DNA of 8,380 nt. Source: Candidatus Kuenenbacteria bacterium (GTDB lineage Bacteria > Patescibacteriota > Patescibacteriia > UBA2591 > PGYQ01). Both the position numbers and the translations under genes were made by a program. The stretch spans positions 1 through 8,380 of the forward strand of contig JACQWZ010000061.1 of NCBI GenBank assembly GCA_016209005.1. Direction: 5' to 3'. Positions 6,338 through 8,380 of this stretch are shown here, piece by piece. The first letter of the stretch is position 1, and every line of letters begins with the position of its first letter. The notes under the pieces are model-generated. The model was not told the DNA's origin and did not search any database. It was given only the letters and a program-made list of their open reading frames with translations.

Positions 6338-6565
6338 TACGAAATTCAAAATAAATTCAAAATTCAAAACACCAAATTCTAAATAAATCCAAAATCACAA
6401 TGTTCAAAATTCAAAACAATAATTTATCTTTAATTAAAACATTCTTTGTTTAGAATTTTGAATTTTGGTCATTATTGTAATTTATTTAGAATTTGTCCGT
6501 CCTCCGCAGTAGCTCTTGCTACGGAGGATGGATAATTTTGGATTTGGTGCTTTTTTGAATTCGTA
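6338..6565. repeat. Large imperfect AT-rich palindromic element
   Basis: This stretch folds back on itself. Exact arms: CAAATTCTAAATAAAT at 6373-6388 pairs with 6480-6495, and CAAAATTCAAAA at 6405-6416 pairs with 6456-6467. Outer near-matches: TACGAAATTCAAAA at 6338-6351 against 6551-6565, and CACCAAAT at 6370-6377 against 6542-6549. There is no coding frame. The arrangement resembles a MITE-like or REP-like intergenic repeat. It sits between divergent genes, so it is not a transcription terminator for either. Its right edge lies about 90 bases before the truncated cysteine desulfurase frame, so it may be linked to loss of that gene's 5' end. Confidence 0.65.
6496..6532. repeat. GC-rich hairpin nested in the palindromic element
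   Basis: Bases 6496-6506 (TCCGTCCTCCG) pair with 6522-6532 over 11 base pairs, with one G-T pair; after a three-base bulge, TAGC (6510-6513) pairs with GCTA (6518-6521) around a TCTT loop. It is the only strongly GC-rich structure in this intergenic region. Similar short palindromes with CCTCCG arms are, to my recollection, scattered in CPR genomes; copy number cannot be judged from this window. Confidence 0.65.
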
Positions 6566-6601
6566 TGTTAAATTATTATTAAATAATTATTAAGCGAGAT
6601 A

Positions 6602-6630
6602 TTGTTCTTTTACATTTTTTGGAATATGGT
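6602..6630 (+). promoter_or_regulatory. Weak candidate promoter for the cysteine desulfurase operon
   Basis: TTGTTC at 6602-6607 and TATGGT at 6625-6630 are separated by 17 bases, and the TTG start lies 25 bases downstream. Each hexamer matches the consensus only in part (three and four of six). No better candidate is seen between the palindromic element and the gene. Confidence 0.18.
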
Positions 6631-6655
6631 AAGAGCGGGATGAGGCGAGGCTATT

Positions 6656-7702
6656 TTGAATTTGTCTCTTAGAGGGGCAAAACCAAATGAAATAATTTTT
6701 ACTGGTTCAGCCACTGAAAGTAATTGTTTGGCATTAAAAGGAATTGCATTGGCTCGCCAAAGCGGTCATATTATTATTTCTTCAATTGAGCATGCCTGCA
6801 TTATAGAAGCTGCTAAATGGTTGGAAAAACAAGGTTTTGAAATAACTAGATTAAAAGTTGATAAACACGGATTAGTTGATTTGAATGATGTTAAAAAAGC
6901 GATTAAAAAAAATACAATTTTAGTTTCAATTATGCATGCCAACAATGAAATCGGAACCATTCAACCAATTAAAGAAATAGGAGAAATAATAAGAAAAAAA
7001 TCTGAAATCTTAAATTCCACTTTCGCCAAGACTTCAGTGGGCAGGCAAAAATCTAAAATTTATTTTCATATTGACGCTTCTCAAAGTTTCGGAAAAATTT
7101 CAATCGATGTTAATAAAATGAACATTGATTTATTAACTGCTTCTTCGCATAAAATGTACGGTCCAAAAGGAGCTGCTTGTTTATTTATTAGAGAGGGAAT
7201 AAAGATTGAACCAATTTTACTTGGCGGCGGACATGAAAAAGGTTTAAGATCGTCAACCGTTAACATTCCAGCTATTATTGGATTTAGCGAAGCAATAAAA
7301 ATTTGTCAAAAAGAAATGTTTATTGAAAACAAAAGATTAAGCAAATTAAGAGATAAATTAATAAAAGGAATTTTAAATAAAATTCCCGATTCTTATTTAA
7401 ACGGCCATTTAACAAAAAGATTGCCAAACAACGTTAATTTTTGGTTTAGCGGAATTGAAGGTGAATCAATAGTTATTCAACTTGATTTATTGGGAATCGC
7501 CACTTCCACTGGTTCGGCTTGTTCTTCGGAAAAACTAGAACCTTCCCATGTTCTTTTGGCTATTGGTTTAGAACATCATCAAGCCCATGGTTCTTTAAGA
7601 TTAAGTTTGGGAAGATGGACAACCGAAAAAGACATTGATTATGTTTTAAAAATTCTTCCCGGGGTTATTAAAAATTTAAGAAAAATTTCCCCGTTTAAAT
7701 AA
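6656..7702 (+). CDS. Cysteine desulfurase (NifS/IscS type), N-terminally truncated, with an internal insertion
   Basis: PLP enzyme that takes sulfur from cysteine and hands it to the Fe-S scaffold. Visible residues: TESN (20-23), His46 stacking on PLP, DASQ (140-143), PLP lysine 166 in SSHKMYGPKG, catalytic Cys289 in STGSACSSEK, and the C-terminal RLSLGRW. Against recalled E. coli IscS numbering (H104, Q183, K206, C328), the K-to-C distance is 123 versus 122 and Q-to-K is 23 in both, but His-to-Gln is 97 versus 79. So about 18 residues are inserted (about 116-133) and about 58 residues are missing at the N-terminus, including the YLDNAATT and GNPSS motifs. The only in-frame start is TTG at 6656; a TGA lies at 6641. 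The core is intact, but the missing N-terminus may make it inactive or a decaying gene. The scaffold gene follows after nine bases. Confidence 0.85.
   Translation: MNLSLRGAKPNEIIFTGSATESNCLALKGIALARQSGHIIISSIEHACIIEAAKWLEKQGFEITRLKVDKHGLVDLNDVKKAIKKNTILVSIMHANNEIGTIQPIKEIGEIIRKKSEILNSTFAKTSVGRQKSKIYFHIDASQSFGKISIDVNKMNIDLLTASSHKMYGPKGAACLFIREGIKIEPILLGGGHEKGLRSSTVNIPAIIGFSEAIKICQKEMFIENKRLSKLRDKLIKGILNKIPDSYLNGHLTKRLPNNVNFWFSGIEGESIVIQLDLLGIATSTGSACSSEKLEPSHVLLAIGLEHHQAHGSLRLSLGRWTTEKDIDYVLKILPGVIKNLRKISPFK
7017..7040 (+). repeat. Palindromic repeat embedded in frame in the cysteine desulfurase gene
   Basis: CCACT (7017-7021) pairs with AGTGG (7036-7040), and GCC (7025-7027) faces GAC (7030-7032) across AA, with TTC on both sides. 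The layout, and the following GGGCAGGC, resemble a GC-rich palindrome (CCGCC, TTC, GCC, AA, GGC, TTC, GGCGG) that I recall as an intergenic repeat in CPR genomes. It falls exactly within the 18-residue insertion (encoding NSTFAKTSVGRQ), so the repeat seems to have entered the coding sequence without breaking the frame, as Rickettsia palindromic elements do. The link to the CPR repeat family is from memory. Confidence 0.5.
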
Positions 7703-7711
7703 TAATTTTTT

Positions 7712-8224
7712 ATGCCTCTCTATTCAAAAAAAGTAATAAAATGTTTTAAAAATCCTCGCAATTATGGAAAAATAAAAAATCCCGATGGAATTGGGAAGGT
7801 TGGAAATATTATTTGCGGAGATGTAATGTGGCTTTATATTAAAATAAAAAAAACCAAAAAAAAAGAAATAATCAAAGATATAAAATTTGAAACATTTGGA
7901 TGTGTCGCCGCTATTGCCACCAGCAGTGTTATTGCCGATTTAGCAAAGGAGAAAACACTAGAGGAAGCGTTAAAAATAACCAAAGAAAATATTATTAATT
8001 TTTTGGGAGGATTGCCGCCAATAAAATTGCATTGTTCCATATTAGCCATTGACGCTTTATCTGAAGCGATTTTTGATTATTTATCAAAAGAGAAAAAAGA
8101 AATTTCAAAAGAACTTCAAGGACGACATAAAAAAATAGAACAAGAGAAAAAAATAGTTGAGGAAAAATATAAGGATTGGATTAAAATAGAAGAACAAGCG
8201 CATCAAGATAACAAGATAATATAA
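7712..8224 (+). CDS. Fe-S cluster assembly scaffold, IscU/NifU-N family, with charged C-terminal tail
   Basis: Builds Fe-S clusters from sulfur supplied by the cysteine desulfurase. Ligand residues are all present: Cys35 and Asp37 in CGD, Cys64 in FGCVAA, His107 and Cys108 in KLHCS, with LPPIK (101-105) matching the chaperone-docking LPPVK of E. coli IscU. The domain occupies residues 1-124. A lysine-rich loop (KKTKKK, 46-51) accounts for about three residues more than E. coli IscU between the first two cysteines. Residues 125-170 are an extra highly charged tail, rich in Lys and Glu, likely a helix or coiled coil, not seen in typical IscU of about 128 residues. It starts at ATG nine bases after the cysteine desulfurase stop, with no Shine-Dalgarno, and should be co-transcribed with it. 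Confidence 0.92.
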   Translation: MPLYSKKVIKCFKNPRNYGKIKNPDGIGKVGNIICGDVMWLYIKIKKTKKKEIIKDIKFETFGCVAAIATSSVIADLAKEKTLEEALKITKENIINFLGGLPPIKLHCSILAIDALSEAIFDYLSKEKKEISKELQGRHKKIEQEKKIVEEKYKDWIKIEEQAHQDNKII

Positions 8225-8229
8225 AATAA

Positions 8230-8251
8230 GCAAAATTTAAGAAAATTTTGC
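8230..8251 (+). terminator. Hairpin just after the Fe-S scaffold gene, possible weak terminator
   Basis: GCAAAATTT (8230-8238) pairs perfectly with AAATTTTGC (8243-8251) across an AAGA loop, giving a nine-base-pair stem starting five bases after the stop codon. The stem is AT-rich and is followed by mixed A and T runs, not a clean T tract, so termination would be weak. It could also be the outer part of the palindromic repeat that follows. Confidence 0.4.
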
Positions 8252-8269
8252 AAAATTTTCAATTTTCAA

Positions 8270-8380
8270 TTTCTAATTTTCATTAAATTTTTAATGACTT
8301 AATTTTCAAACAAAGACAATAAGAAATAAGCGTTTAGAAATTTTGTTATTGAAAATTTAATAGAAATTAAAAATTAGAAA
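8270..8380. repeat. AT-rich palindromic repeat running off the window end
   Basis: TTTCTAATTTT (8270-8280) is the exact inverted copy of 8370-8380, and ATTAAATTTT (8282-8291) the exact inverted copy of 8352-8361, so the region forms a long imperfect stem with a central loop near 8300-8350. There is no gene. The composition resembles the palindrome at 6338-6565, though the arm sequences differ. The outer arm probably continues beyond 8380. Confidence 0.55.

Noticed and set aside
6338..6565. CRISPR array or riboswitch
   Set aside because: The repeats are inverted, not regularly spaced direct units, there is no cas gene, and no known riboswitch core is visible.
6766..7266. Minus-strand frames opposite the cysteine desulfurase
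   Set aside because: They are shadows of a gene with complete PLP-enzyme motifs on the plus strand.

Overview
The window is AT-rich, with short intergenic gaps, no visible Shine-Dalgarno motifs and large AT-rich palindromic repeats. Protein family resemblance (a small CPR-type hypothetical protein, and an HMA/DsbD-like/cupredoxin membrane protein of a type I associate with this group) points to a Candidate Phyla Radiation (Patescibacteria) genome. This is inference from pattern recognition; no rRNA or marker gene is present. The standard code suffices: stops are TAA or TAG.

Layout. At 91-704 there is gene debris on the minus strand. The N-terminal piece of a small conserved protein (567-704) is cut off by the upstream end of a degenerate ISL3-family insertion sequence (103-597). 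Its transposase has lost its ATG and its C-terminal three quarters, and the remaining reading frame is split at a run of eight A. At 821-6142 there is a four-gene minus-strand operon, in transcription order: a CsoR-type copper repressor, a 566-residue membrane protein (HMA, DsbD/TauE-like helices, two cupredoxins with a Cys-rich linker), a small DsrE-like protein, and a 982-residue Cu+ P1B-type ATPase (CopA). A promoter with overlapping RACC-N9-GGTY dyads precedes csoR and looks like the CsoR operator. At 6143-6655 is a divergent intergenic region holding that promoter and a roughly 230 bp imperfect palindromic element ending in a GC-rich hairpin. At 6656-8224 is a plus-strand pair for Fe-S cluster assembly: a cysteine desulfurase (NifS/IscS) and a scaffold (IscU/NifU-like). 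At 8225-8380 there is a small hairpin and the start of another AT-rich palindrome.

How it fits together. CsoR should sense cytoplasmic Cu(I) and release the operon. CopA exports Cu(I). The HMA/cupredoxin membrane protein plausibly passes Cu or electrons across the membrane, and the DsrE-like protein may add thiol or persulfide chemistry. Next door, copper-sensitive Fe-S assembly genes run divergently.

Most notable oddities: (1) the HMA/DsbD-like/cupredoxin protein seems to lack about 40 residues, including one transmembrane helix, which would flip the cupredoxin domains to the cytoplasmic side; (2) the cysteine desulfurase keeps all PLP and catalytic residues but lacks about 58 N-terminal residues and carries an in-frame insertion of about 18 residues encoded by a palindromic repeat; (3) the ISL3 fragment shows a conserved -1 shift at an A-rich slippery site.
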